From the NCBI RefSeq assembly GCF_000165425.1, contig NW_001799288.1, positions 709,067 through 773,066 of the forward strand: a stretch of DNA of 64,000 bases, read 5' to 3'. This DNA comes from Paramecium tetraurelia (Eukaryota > Ciliophora > Oligohymenophorea > Peniculida > Parameciidae). Positions within the stretch are counted from its first letter, which is position 1. Every line of letters begins with the position of its first letter. Under the pieces are notes generated by a model, which worked only from the letters and a program-made list of their open reading frames with translations, ran no database searches and had not been told where the DNA came from. The position numbers were made by a program, and so were the translations under genes. This document shows, one piece after another, positions 23,149 to 36,400 of this stretch.

Positions 23149-23849
23149 TCATAGCTTTTGAATATGTGAAGCATCATTCTAAGTCACTATTTTGACTTCT
23201 CCTTTTGGTAAAATGTATTTTACAATAGTAATTGAGCAATTTAAAGCACTATTATTATAAACAGGCTGTTTTTTATTGATCATATAATTAATCTAATTCA
23301 TAAATTCCATAATAAATCTAAACATATGATATTATAGTTACCCTCCATGAGTAACTAGAAGCACAGTGATGTTATTCTGCTTCAAATCACTGCATCTTTA
23401 GATAATTAATTAAAGCATTTATTAGGCTCTATTGTTTACATCGACCCAAGATTCTCCTTAGTCAGGTTTAAATACTCTAATATCAACTCCTTATTCAGCT
23501 GCTAATTTTTTAGGCAATGTTAAACTTTGTCCTTACAAAACACCCAATTATAATATCAATCTGTACCTGCATGTTTTTCTCTCAGAAGAGGTTCAAAATT
23601 TGGCATCATTTATTTGCTGTGGTGCTTTTGAATCAATTCAAATGTTTATTTTGTTCTTGCTAAATCACTTACATAAACCACATCGAATATTTCCTTTTTA
23701 ATTCTTTTTCCCAAGGCTTCCGCCTACTTTATTCCTAGGGCAGATAGTTGTCCATCATCCTATCCTTACAAAATCTATAGTTTGTTTCCTTCAGTTTATC
23801 CATGCCTAACCAACCATATTTAAATTGTCTTTTATCCGATTTGAATCAT
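23149..23849 (-). CDS. TIGAR-like histidine phosphatase (phosphoglycerate mutase superfamily)
   Basis: The N-terminus WLVRHGQTEGNKLQILQGQ carries the phospho-accepting His of the RHG motif. SDLARTKQT and LREKHAG supply the conserved Arg and acid, and LLVTHGGQLQYHM supplies the second catalytic His. The order and the RTKQT motif are closest to TIGAR/fructose-2,6-bisphosphatase-type enzymes; the substrate is unknown. A frame change after LREKHAG marks an intron starting GTACAGATTG. A 35-nt reading ending GTAAG is canonical at both ends; a 23-nt reading would keep more sequence but lacks an AG acceptor. The gene starts just upstream of the TmcB-like gene (38 bases between). An in-frame ATG at 23879 is an alternative start. 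Confidence 0.8.
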
Positions 23850-23886
23850 TATTAATAAATTAATAATCAGCTTATTCATTAACATG

Positions 23887-23958
23887 AGCAGGGTGGCGAA
23901 GTGGAATCGCGTTGGGCTCATAACTCAAAGGTCGGTGGATCGAAACCACTCTCTGCTA
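23887..23958 (+). tRNA. initiator tRNA-Met (CAT)
   Basis: A 72-nt cloverleaf. The acceptor stem AGCAGGG pairs with CTCTGCT followed by discriminator A. The anticodon stem TTGGG/CTCAA encloses the loop CTCATAA with anticodon CAT. The T loop is ATCGAAA rather than TTCGAAT, and the first acceptor pair is A-T. These are hallmarks of eukaryotic initiator tRNA, and the sequence is close to the well-known vertebrate initiator. No intron. A run of T (from about 23961) follows as a Pol III terminator. Confidence 0.93.
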
Positions 23959-23979
23959 TATTTTTTATTTTTTTATTTT
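23959..23979 (+). terminator. T-rich Pol III terminator
   Basis: Runs of six and seven or more T directly follow the discriminator base of the tRNA gene, as expected for RNA polymerase III termination. Confidence 0.7.
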
Positions 23980-24054
23980 AATGTATATATATTTATAATT
24001 ATTATTTAAATAAATAAATTATTATTATTAGTATATTAAATACGAATAAAAATA

Positions 24055-26102
<2,048 letters not shown>

Positions 26103-26628
26103 TTTCTTAGTTTCATCTCATTCATACTAGATACATAATCCTAAACTTATACAATTTTAATCCTTATTTAAGATGAATTTAATGTTTTTTCATATATGCT
26201 TTTTCACATAAACGAGCCACTTGCAGATTTATTTAAACTTATTTTTTTCGATATTCAGCGTTATTTTTGCAATTTTAATTGTGGATATCCATTAAGTTGA
26301 TGTTTATGCTTTCATTACAAATTCTGCATATGCATTGAGAATTCCATTATAATTGATTATGATAATAGAGCGCCCTTTCATAAATCTGNGAATCAAATAT
26401 ATAATAGTTATGCTATATATATATACATTTATTGGCATAAACTCAAAAAGCAGTTATTTTTCTTTAATTCCTAAGATTTAAAATATATTTAATAAAGTAA
26501 ATTTATATATATTATTGTCTTTTTATAACATCATCCCAAGAATTATATATCAAATAATTATGAATGACAATAAGATCACTTTACAAGAATAAAAGTAATT
26601 AATGTGATTATTGTATATTGAATACTTA
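26103..26628. other. intergenic, AT-rich, contains one ambiguous base
   Basis: About 530 bases upstream of the AGC kinase, with several short AT runs (about 26414-26426). One base at 26389 is N. A short ATG frame at 26560 meets TGA after 15 codons and then continues into the next small gene, so the 5' end of that gene may lie here. Confidence 0.5.
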
Positions 26629-26865
26629 ATGAATCTAGAGTTCTAAAAATATACATTCAATCAGAATGGAAATATGTCTCTATAATAAGATTAATATGTA
26701 GATAAATTAACAGAATTGTTGAATCGATATTATATTTACTTAAATAATATTAGATTTTAGAATTTTGACATTCTTATAAATATGTTAATTTAAAGAGACG
26801 ATAAATCAGGATTCCTTATTCCTCTCCTTGATATTAGGTCCTTCATCCATTAAGGAATTGGATGA
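26629..26865 (+). CDS. small hypothetical protein (uncertain)
   Basis: A short frame starting MNLEFQKYTFNQNGNMSLQQ. The middle (YVDKLTELLNRYYIYLNNI, then FDILINMLIQRDDKSG) has the look of an amphipathic helical protein. The last ~20 codons run antisense to the neighbouring minus-strand gene, so the true 3' end may differ. An upstream ATG at 26560 is in the same frame but separated by one TGA; no short intron clearly removes it. No family is recognised. Confidence 0.35.
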
Positions 26866-27045
26866 TTCTTTGGGGGTTTCATATTTATCGTCTTAATCTT
26901 GTGCCTCAAATAGATCAAGGTTCTTAATTCCTGAAAATTTCTTAACCTGAATTTATGTTAATGGAGATCCATTATCCAATTATGAAATGATAGCATCAAA
27001 TTCAAATTTTGATTATACTCTTAAGTTATTGAAATTTCTATTCAT
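26806..27045 (-). CDS. small hypothetical protein, 79 aa
   Basis: One exon reading MNRNFNNLRVQSKFEFDAII, then SPLTQIQVKKFSGIKNLDLF and a Ser/Glu-rich tail (TPKESSNSLMDEGPN). Low hydrophobicity and many Asp/Glu/Ser residues suggest a soluble, partly disordered protein. No family recognised. It lies downstream of the CK1-like gene on the same strand, about 120 bases away, and overlaps the tail of a weak plus-strand frame. Confidence 0.55.
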
Positions 27046-27162
27046 TTATTTGTAATGAATTCTATAATTAATATTTTTGAATTAAGAAATTTAAACACAC
27101 TTATAATTATTATAAACTCGTATAATTATATTGTGAATATTTTATATTAACTTTAAGTAATA

Positions 27163-28608
27163 TCAGCTAAATTAAATTACTTTAAACTCTTAAATAGGAT
27201 TTTTATAATTGTAGAACACTGAAGTATAATGTAATAAATTATATTTAATTTCTAAGTCTGATTCTTCCAGTTCATATAATTATTATTCTGATTGTATTGG
27301 TATTATTGAAGATTCTTTTAATTATTGACTTTTTTGATGTTTCTTACCAAAAATACTTTTCGAGCTTTTCTATCTGAATTGAGAAACTTTTGAAACTTTA
27401 GTTTATTCGTAACTAATGGAGTAGTCCACAAAAATGCTTTTTTGATTCGAAACTTATTTTATAGAGTTCGAACGCTCGTCGCTGGATTCTTTTTAACCAA
27501 ATGTATTATGATTATTTTTACTTTAAATCTTCCCGTAGCTTTCTCGTTTTATATTGGAAATAGATTGAAATTGTTTTTTATTTTTATTATTAAATGAACT
27601 TTTACTAATTTGAATATTGTTTAAAGATCTTAAAGATTTAGAGGATTTTAATTTTAATTCTTAGAATTCCTTCTTATTCCAATCAAAAACCAAACAATTG
27701 CCTATTTGATTTTCGTTTATGAATAAGTTTTTCAATGATTAATAATCAGGTTTCTATTTATGCTATAATTATTTCACATATTTCATGTATCTAAATATTA
27801 AAAGGAGTACTTTAATATTGCCGATGGTAGGCCTTTACATAATGTTTCTAAAGTAATTTCTTCTTTCATTTAACCTATCTTTTCAATTCTGAATACATCT
27901 TCTTTATCAATATTTGTCCAAGGCAATGTTTGATTAATGAAGAAAATAAGGATATAACCTAATGATTCTAAATCATCTTTTTTATTCTATTCAACTCCCA
28001 AATGAGCAGCTAAGCTAGCATATCTGGTTGTCCCAATAAAGGATAATTTATCTTTAGATTTTTTATTTTACTCCAAATCTTTGGCAATTCCAAAGTCAAT
28101 CAAATATATTTTAGATGAATCGGGTGATCCTAAAATATTTTCTGGTTTCAAATCTCTATGTATGATATTTCTTATAATTATAGATTTAATTCTTACCTTT
28201 TGTGGATGAGCTCCAAAATTTCAATCATTTGGATGGCTATATTGCATACACACTAATAGGAAAAGTGCTTAAATTTATGAAAATAATAGATTAAATCCTT
28301 TCCCAGCATATTTAGAATTATGACATCCATTCCTTTATAGTAACCATTCCAATAAACATTTGGAATTTAGGCAATTCCTTCTAATTATTTCAATATTGTA
28401 ACCTAAGTTGTATTTAATAAGAAGCACTAGTTACTTCTTTCTATAAACTATTCAGATGAGCAACTTCATTTTTTTCAACTTTAATTGCGACCTCAATCTA
28501 TTATGATAGTGATCTTCCAAAATAAACCTTTCCAAAAGATCCTTGTGATAATAAATTGATTATTTCATATTCTTCAGCAATTATATCTCCTTTTTTAATT
28601 TCTTCCAT
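27163..28608 (-). CDS. CK1-like protein kinase (copy 1)
   Basis: The start MEEIKKGDIIAEEYEIINLL leads into the glycine loop SQGSFGKVYFGRS and the lysine motif VAIKVEKNE. The catalytic loop is [13 protein letters not shown], followed by YLIDFGIAKDLE. The CK1-specific block GTTRYASLAAHLGVEQNKKD and [13 protein letters not shown] replaces the usual APE region. The domain closes with KGLPSAILKYMKYVKQLQ and PDYQSLKNLF, joined by a 20-nt intron (GTACTCCTTTTAATATTTAG). The C-terminal ~220 residues are Ser/Lys/Gln-rich and probably disordered. It is a tandem paralogue of the gene at 28749-30233. CK1 enzymes are acidophilic Ser/Thr kinases with many roles. Confidence 0.85.
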
Positions 28609-28748
28609 TCAAATTTAATTAATTATTAAACTAGTCAACTTATCTAATTTTTTATTAGTGATAAATCATTATTTTACATAATGAAAAAGACTTATGAAAA
28701 TGAATAATACAAATGAATTAGTAATCAAAAATAATTAAGAAAATCATC

Positions 28749-30233
28749 TCATTGTTTCGATAGATGTTCTTTAAAATGAACATTAATCATTCCAACTTTT
28801 CTTTGTACTTAATAAATCTATTCGTCATCATCATTTAATTCATCATCAAAATCATCAAACTCTGAAAAATTGATTGGACTTTTCTTTTGTTTGTTTTCTT
28901 GAACATCGAAATCTCTAAATTCTCGATTTTAGAAAAATACTCCTTAAAATTTCTATCCCTTAGGTTATTTTACTAATGACGACTCTCTAGAATATGATTA
29001 TTTTGAATTTTATCGAGATCTCGAAATATTTTTATTATTTCTATTGGATACTATTGAAGGAGCATAATTGAGAACAACTGAAGATTACTACGAAGTTTAA
29101 TCGATTTGATAAGATTTACGTTTTTCACTCATCTTTAGTTTAAAGTAATCACCTTAGATATTTGAAATATCGATTTCATTAGAAGATTACTAAGCTTAAT
29201 CTGAAGATTTAGTAGAAGTAGTTTGATTGTCCATCCAATCAAATTTTCTATCAAAATTGAAGTTATTTTATTGAGCTATTCTTTTAAATAACCCTTGTAA
29301 ATATTAATAATCTGGAGTAGATGCGAATTTCAATTTGTAAACGTAATCCATATATTTCTAAAATTCAATAGGCAATCCTTTGCATAAATCTTTTAATTCA
29401 AGTTCCATTTTTAATTTACCTACTAACTTAGTTTTCTCTTTGTCGGATGTGGATGTGATATTTTACCATGGTAGATTCCCTATTTTCATATATATTATTA
29501 ATTTACCTCTGAGCAAATATATAAAAACATATCCTAAACTTTCTAAGTCATCCTTTCTCGATAATTCATAACCCTTATGAGCAGAAATGCTAGCATATCG
29601 AGTTGTGCCTATAAAAGGTTTATTTTCTTGGAATGGACTAGATAAAATAAAAATAATACATATGCTAATTGTTATTGCGAAATTTTTTAGATATTCCAAA
29701 ATCAACCATATAAACTTATTGAGAATCATTTCCTCTTCCCATTAAGATGTTTTCTGGTTTTATATCTCTATGAATGACACCCCTTTAAATATTTTTATAT
29801 GGTACCTTTTATGAATCTCTTCTAGTATAGTAAGCAATTATTCAGCTAGGTTGCATACTGTTTTTAACGAGTGCTTCTTAAATTTCTTTTAAAAATGAGA
29901 TAAGTCTCTTCCAAGCAATTGCATAGCCATACAATTTTGGTTATACTCATTTCCATACCAATACAACTTTGGAACACCTTGATGTATTTAAATTTAAGAA
30001 TACCTGTTATTCCTCGAAGTTCCTCTATGATTTAAATTTCTCGTTCTAAACTCATTAAATCTTTATTTTCCTTTTCTACTTTTATAGCAACATAATCTCT
30101 AGTAACTTTATCATGGCAAATATAAACTACTCCAAAAGACCCTAAAAAAAAGTTTTATTCTCTTCATACCTTGGCTTAATTTATCTCTCTGGACAAACCG
30201 ACCATAATATATCCTGCCTTTGTCCTGTTGCAT
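28749..30233 (-). CDS. CK1-like protein kinase (copy 2)
   Basis: Starts [20 protein letters not shown]; a 28-nt intron (GTATGAAGAG...TTTTTTTAG) splits the glycine loop, which then reads [20 protein letters not shown]. The catalytic loop is [15 protein letters not shown] and the next motif is [12 protein letters not shown], both typical of CK1. The family block [20 protein letters not shown] and [16 protein letters not shown] follows. The C-terminal part is Ser-rich and ends in an acidic stretch ([14 protein letters not shown]) and [15 protein letters not shown]. It is about 140 bases upstream of copy 1 in the same direction. Exon boundaries in the middle were not all resolved. Confidence 0.84.
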
Positions 30234-30552
30234 TGATTACAATAAATATTAAATATATTAAAATTTCCCTAAAGTTAATATTTAGAAGATTTTAAGATTA
30301 TTTTTTAAGAGAACTTCAACACATTATTCAAGAGAGATTATTTTAGAAAGACTCTTCAAAATTACACATGTATCCATTACTGAATTCTCTAATCACAACT
30401 TCTAGATATACTAATATTTTAATCAATAAAAAACTGCATATTTGTATTTTTAGAAATTAATCGTTTAGTTGTTTGAATTTTTTTTATATATTCATTCTTT
30501 TTTATCTGTATTATATAAATACTATAATATATAAATAGTTTCAAAACATAGT
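30234..30552. other. intergenic, no feature seen
   Basis: About 320 AT-rich bases between the coiled-coil gene and the upstream CK1-like gene. I see no protein-like frame in it. Confidence 0.45.
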
Positions 30553-32069
30553 TCATCCTACTTTATTATTTAAGATAGGATCGATATTTTCTTTTTATTT
30601 GGCTTTTTTTAAACCATCTAATTCAGTTTTAACTACCATTAGCTATTCTTAACTAATGTGGTATTGTTTATTGATTGATAAGAACTTGCTTTTCCAGATG
30701 TCAATCTCTTCTAGGTATTTCTTGTGATTTTCTTCGCATGATCTAGAAGTTTAATTTTCGAGTTCTGTTAATTTTTATTTTAAAATTTTATTTAATCTTT
30801 CAACCTCCATAACCAAAGTTGCATTCTTCTTTTCAAGATCTCTGATAATGACTTTTTATTCATTCTTAATCTACTTATTACAATTACAATCCTTCTGCAT
30901 ACTCAATTCCCTTATCATCAGATCCTTTTGTCTAAATTATAAAATAAATAACTTACTCTATAATAATTTGTAACTTTTAGATTTAGGCTTTTTACTCATT
31001 TTAAACAGATGATTTAATCATTTATGAGAGTTGTACATCTTATTTTTACAATTAATCTAGATAATAGGTTTCTATTGCTTATTTTTCTTTTATGGCACCT
31101 AGTTTTTCTTCTTTGAGATTTTAGCATATCAAATTTGTTTGGTTCAATTGTTATTGTAATATTGTAATTTATTAATTTAACTACTTGCAAATTTATATTT
31201 AGCTTTCTAATTCAATTTAAAGAGTTTTAATTTGTTATTAATGCTCTTCTGTTGTAGAAATAATAGATTATTTATCTAATAACAATTAGTTTTCTTTGTT
31301 TAGACGTTAGATTTAACTTTGATAAGAATCTATCAATTATTTCATGCCTTCAATTTCTTATTCTTTTTCTTTTTTATAGAATATGAATTCCTTTTAAACT
31401 AATTCAAATTTATTTTCTAATATTAAAATAAATTCATTAGCATTTTGCTATTAACTATTCTATAATATATGTTCTCTCTATTTAACAATTTCCTCTTAAT
31501 ATCTCTTTATCTCGCTTTATTAAAATCTTAATGGATAATTATCAATTTTACTTAATTTCCTTCTCCTGTAAGAATTCTTTTTCACTTCTCATTTCCTTCT
31601 CAAGATTGTTCTTCTTCTAAATTTACTCTATGCTCTCTTGCAATACAATTATCTGTTATTTTTATGTATCATAATTGTCTTATAAATAATTGTACTGTTC
31701 CTCCAATCTCTAAACTTATTGCTAATAAATGAGAGAATCCTTCTTTTCAATTTGAAGTTTGAATTCTAAATTCTCTATAACTTATTATTATTATTTATTC
31801 TTCAATCTCTGCTCATTCAACTCAATACAAATTTAACTCTACTGCTCTAATCTATCAAATTGGATATGTCTACCTTTTGCTTCCAGTAATTCAGCCTCTT
31901 AAACTTTCAACTTCTACTTATATAAATCTCTATCGAATTCTCTGTTGATTAATCTAAGAGGCTCTTCCATCGTAGTAGCAAATGAAACTGCTCTTGTCTA
32001 TGGAGATGGTTTGTTGTTAGTATAGAATTTTTCTTAACTCTATCTCAGAGACCTAGAAGGTTTGTACAT
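30553..32069 (-). CDS. coiled-coil protein, about 490 aa
   Basis: Starts MYKPSRSLRQSQEKFY with a short Ser/Thr/Pro-rich head. From about residue 35 to the end it is almost continuous coiled coil rich in Gln, Glu, Lys and Leu (for example EFKLQIEKKDSLIYQQQVQR, LQESIEQIQKKNNLEKEMRS, KTLQIELESQIQICKQLN). A 25-nt intron (GTAAAATTG...CATTAAG) and another of about 22 nt near 30945 restore the frame. The end reads LDGLKKAKQKENIDPILNNK. No globular domain or family motif is visible; a cytoskeletal or basal-body role is only a guess from composition. Confidence 0.68.
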
Positions 32070-32269
32070 AGATTTTTATCAGTTAAATTAAATATTGTAA
32101 AATTTATCCATCTTTTATCAATGAAAAATAATCAATACATGTGAAGCGAGACTCATCCTTCTTCAATTAGTAAATTATTATTGAATAGTTGAATAGATCA
32201 TGGTTCTTGTTTTCAAATATTATATAATAATAATTCCAATTTTATATAATTTATTTACGGTGAGGAATA

Positions 32270-33284
32270 ATGTCTAAGGACTTTTCAGAGTATTTGAAAG
32301 GAATGAAGAAAGAAGAAACAACTAGCAATATTGATTTAAAGGAGTTAGAAAGTGTGTTTGATCAGAAGAAATACGAAGTTAAATGGTGGTAGATTGTAAT
32401 AGGAAATTCATTCACAACCACTGCCTTGGGGTAAGAGATTGACATTTAATAAGATAAGAATATTGACATAGCCATTACAAGTTATACATACTACATTTTA
32501 ACTATCAATTAAAAGAATGGATTTTTAAGTGAACAATCTTAGAGACATCATGGAGGCAAAGATCACTTTGGGACAATAAAAGAAACTAGAATAGATATTG
32601 AAATTAAAAATTGTTAAGTACCAAGGCCCATCCTATCAAAACTATAATGCTGTTTTCAAAGGATTAGGTGAACAAGGAGTTTTAGGGTTTTATAAAGGGT
32701 TAGGAACAGGAATCCTCTATTAGATCACAAATTCTTAGTTGAGATACTTCTTAATCTAGAAGTACTTCAACGAAAAGAAGTTGATCCAAAATTTGTATGC
32801 TTCCTTGATTGGTATGGCTGTTGACGTACTCACAAATCCATTCATGCTGATATAATCCAAAATGATACACCAAAATAGATTACCAAATTTTAGAACATAT
32901 AGATCGATCTATGACCTATTAAAGAAAGAGAGAAATCTGTATAAGGGTGCATTGGGACATATTTATAAGCACATATTTATCAGTTTATCTTAGATGCCTT
33001 CAATCTACATAAACGATTCAAGGTTGTGTTTAAGTTATTTATTGATGATTCAATAAGTAGTATCGTACCCATTTTTAACTGTGATCAGGAGATTACATTG
33101 TTAAGGGTCGTAGCCATTTATGTTACAGACCAACTATAAAGGATTTTGGGATGGAGCAAAATAGATATATTAGCAGGAAGGAATTTTGACATTTTACAGA
33201 GGGTTTGCTGCTTTTGGAATTGCAAACTCATTTATGGCTTTTGTATTGTATTCAACATAGCTTTTGGGAGAAAGTTAGGAATGA
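32270..33284 (+). CDS. mitochondrial-carrier-like protein
   Basis: Carriers of this superfamily have three repeats of two helices with a signature PX[DE]XX[KR] in odd helices. Here the second repeat shows ASLIGMAVDVLTNPFMLIQS and the third QQVVSYPFLTVIRRLHCQG, where the acidic residue after Pro-X is missing in both. Matching loop motifs are present: YNAVFKGLGEQGVLGFYKGL and YKGFWDGAKQIYQQEGILTF, each followed by a Gly-rich turn. The first repeat is the least clear (WWQIVIGNSFTTTALG). The ~40-residue N-terminal extension is charged. An intron near 32488 (GTTATACATAC...) is inferred. The transported substrate cannot be told. Confidence 0.68.
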
Positions 33285-33442
33285 AGCATGATAATTTATT
33301 TTTGTGTGTAATTTATGGTATTTTTAATTAAACATTCGTGTACCCAATTAAATTAATTATGAATACATCATATGCAAATATTTGAATTCTTAAGACATTT
33401 AATGCAGATATTTTATATCATTTTTAAATTAAAATATAATAA

Positions 33443-36400
33443 ATGGAAGAAAGTGAGACATAGCTGAATGTGAAAGTACAAGAATAGGGCAAATTGTACA
33501 GTGCTAATGAGATTGAAAATTTCAATTAGTATTTAAGCGCAATTTGCTTGAGTTTATTGATCATCGATAAGGATTAATGGAATGTAGCATGTCACGAGGA
33601 TGTGAATTAATAAGTATGAAATTGTAATAATCGAATAGAATATTTGTCAATTTTTATCGGATTCCTAAATAAAGGCTCTGATAGTTAGTAAGACTGTGGA
33701 GAATGAGAAATTCAATATTTAAATTCGCTCAGAATATGAGGCATCCAACAATTATGCTCATACAATTTGCTTTTTAAAGAGACACACCTTTCAATATGAC
33801 AATTAATTACAACCATAGTAATTTAGTAACCATGTTTAAGTGATAAACGTTGGATATGCAGAATCACAAGGAGGAGCAAATCCCTTCACTTTGTCACACA
33901 ATTACGTATAAAATTGTTTCATTCCAATCTTCACCCAATACAAGGGCGAGATTGACAAAAAGAGGATTGTAGATCAATCGAGTTATAACGATTTGATTAA
34001 GAAGCTGAATGAAGTTAATTTGGCATTCATTAAATGCAGATAGAATGTGGAAGTGCCTGAAATCATTTTACAATTCGATCCTCGTATCAAGGAAGCTGTC
34101 AAATAGAGAGGAGGCAAGCCAACAATTGAAGATGCAGCTCAATTGAATAAGCCTGACATAGTTTAATCAATATCTCAGACAGTGACAAGATGGATTTCAG
34201 ACATAAATTAAATATCAAACACAAAGTTGGAGTTGACTAATGCAAGTATAGTGGATGAAATAAACTATTGGATGAGCATGGAGAGGTCGTTGTTTTTTAT
34301 TGAGAATCAATTGAAACAACCTGAAGTTGATTTCACAATCGAAGTGTTGACTCAAGCTAAGAAGATGAACATCACAGCACAATTTAAGGAGATAGCCTTG
34401 AAGTAGAGCTTATAGAAATGTCAATCATGCAACTAATTCATGAAAGAATTCCCAATCAACAATTTATTGATAGCAACAAATTTGGTGGAAATCAAAGATG
34501 CTATGATCTAGATATTCTAACATATGAAGAAATTGTCAAACATTCAAGAGACATACACCATTCCTAGATCACTTCAATTGGCAGAATCCTTTTCAAGAGA
34601 ATTGACAAATGAAATGATCAAATATTTTAAGGGATTTTAGATACTCCACATTAAGTATGTTGACTTCAAGGGCTTAATCATCAAGACTCAGGAGATCTTC
34701 AGTCAATGGGATGAGGAATATAAGATATTCAAATAAAGTATTGTCAAGAAATCTGTGCATCAGAAGGATTAATATGGTTAATTTGAGCACATCAAATTGC
34801 AAAAGCAGATCCAACATATTTAGAGACTTAGGGAAATGCATGAAAATCTCAAAGAAGTTATTGAGTAGATCATTCAAAATGATTAAGAAGAGTAGAAGGA
34901 GAATGTCCAATAATTTGCCACCTTATAAGAAATTCAATAGGCATATGACATTTTCAAAAATGTTGAAGTGTTTGATTTGAGTAGAGATGGCGAAGATTAG
35001 TTTTTCAGAGCATTGAAATAATACGAAATTGCTATTGAATCCGTTGAAGCAACTATTACTACAAATTTGAGAGATTCACTTGGTTCAGCATCGTCTGCCA
35101 AAGAAATGTTTAGAATATTGGCTAAATTCAATAAGTTGTTTTCAAGACCAAGAATCAAGGGGGCCATCCAAGAGTATCAATCACAATTGTTAAAGACTGT
35201 CCACAAGGATATTCAATCCTTACAGAATAAGTTCAAGGAAACTTATTAAAAGAGTTAGAATTCGAGATTGGCATCAGCAAGAGATATTCCATTGACTTCA
35301 GGATTTGTTATCTGGTCCAAATAATTACAAATTAGATTGTAGAAATATATGCAAAAGGTAGAACAGATCTTAGGTCCTTAATGGGCAGAAGATACTGATG
35401 GCAAGAAATGTAAAGAAATGGGTGAGACATTTGAAAGGATTCTGGATTCAGGACCAGCTTTGGAGGATTGGAAACAAGAAATTAATCATCATAATAAGGC
35501 AGTCAGTCAAAATGAAAAGTTATTTGAAGTAGTTACAAGAAGGAGAGGATTAGAAATTAGAGTCAATTATGAGAAAAAGCTAAGCTAATTATTCAAAGAA
35601 GTGAGAAATCTAAGTAATATGAAAACAAAGGTCCCATATTCAATATCTCACATTGCTAATGATGCTAAGGCTTCTTATCCATTTGCCTTATCTTTACAAG
35701 AATCATTGCACACTTACATCTAGATAACATCTCAATTGAATGCCAAATCTGCCAAATTGGTAGCTGCTTTAAGAAAGGAAGTGTAACTATAAATTGGTTA
35801 AGGATTCAACTACTTGTGGACTCACAAAACCTAGTTACAGCCATACGTGAAGAAATTCACTGACAAGGTCTTTGAATTGGAGTAAGCTGTTAATGGATTG
35901 AATGAGAGAATTGGTTAGATAGAATCATTATGTGAAGCTATGAAGACATGTCCCGTAGATTCTTTGGCTGATAAATTAAAGGATATCCAAGAAGTTATAG
36001 ATTCACTATGCTTCAATAATTTCTCAAATTTACACATTTGGATCTAGGATATTGATAAATAAATTGAAAGCATTTTATGTGATAGAGTGACTGTGCAAAT
36101 GAAGGAATGGTTAAATTAATTCATCAATTATCAGAAAATTCAAGAAAGAGGACTTGTAAATTAGACAGTTGTGCATGAATTGAAACTACAAGATTAGATC
36201 ATTTATGTGGACCCTCCTGTTGAGTATGCAAAGTACTTCTGGTTCTAAGAGTTTCATAAAATGATTGGATAGATTTGCAGCTTACCCAGGTTAGTTGCCA
36301 ATAGATTCGACAATACAATATAGTAAAATACAGGCCCATGGGGTACTTAAAGAGACTTAGACTATTCAACTACTATAAATAAGATAAATTAACAGTTGAT

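Noticed and set aside
23887-23958. Elongator tRNA-Met
   Set aside because: The A1-T72 pair and ATCGAAA T loop are initiator features.
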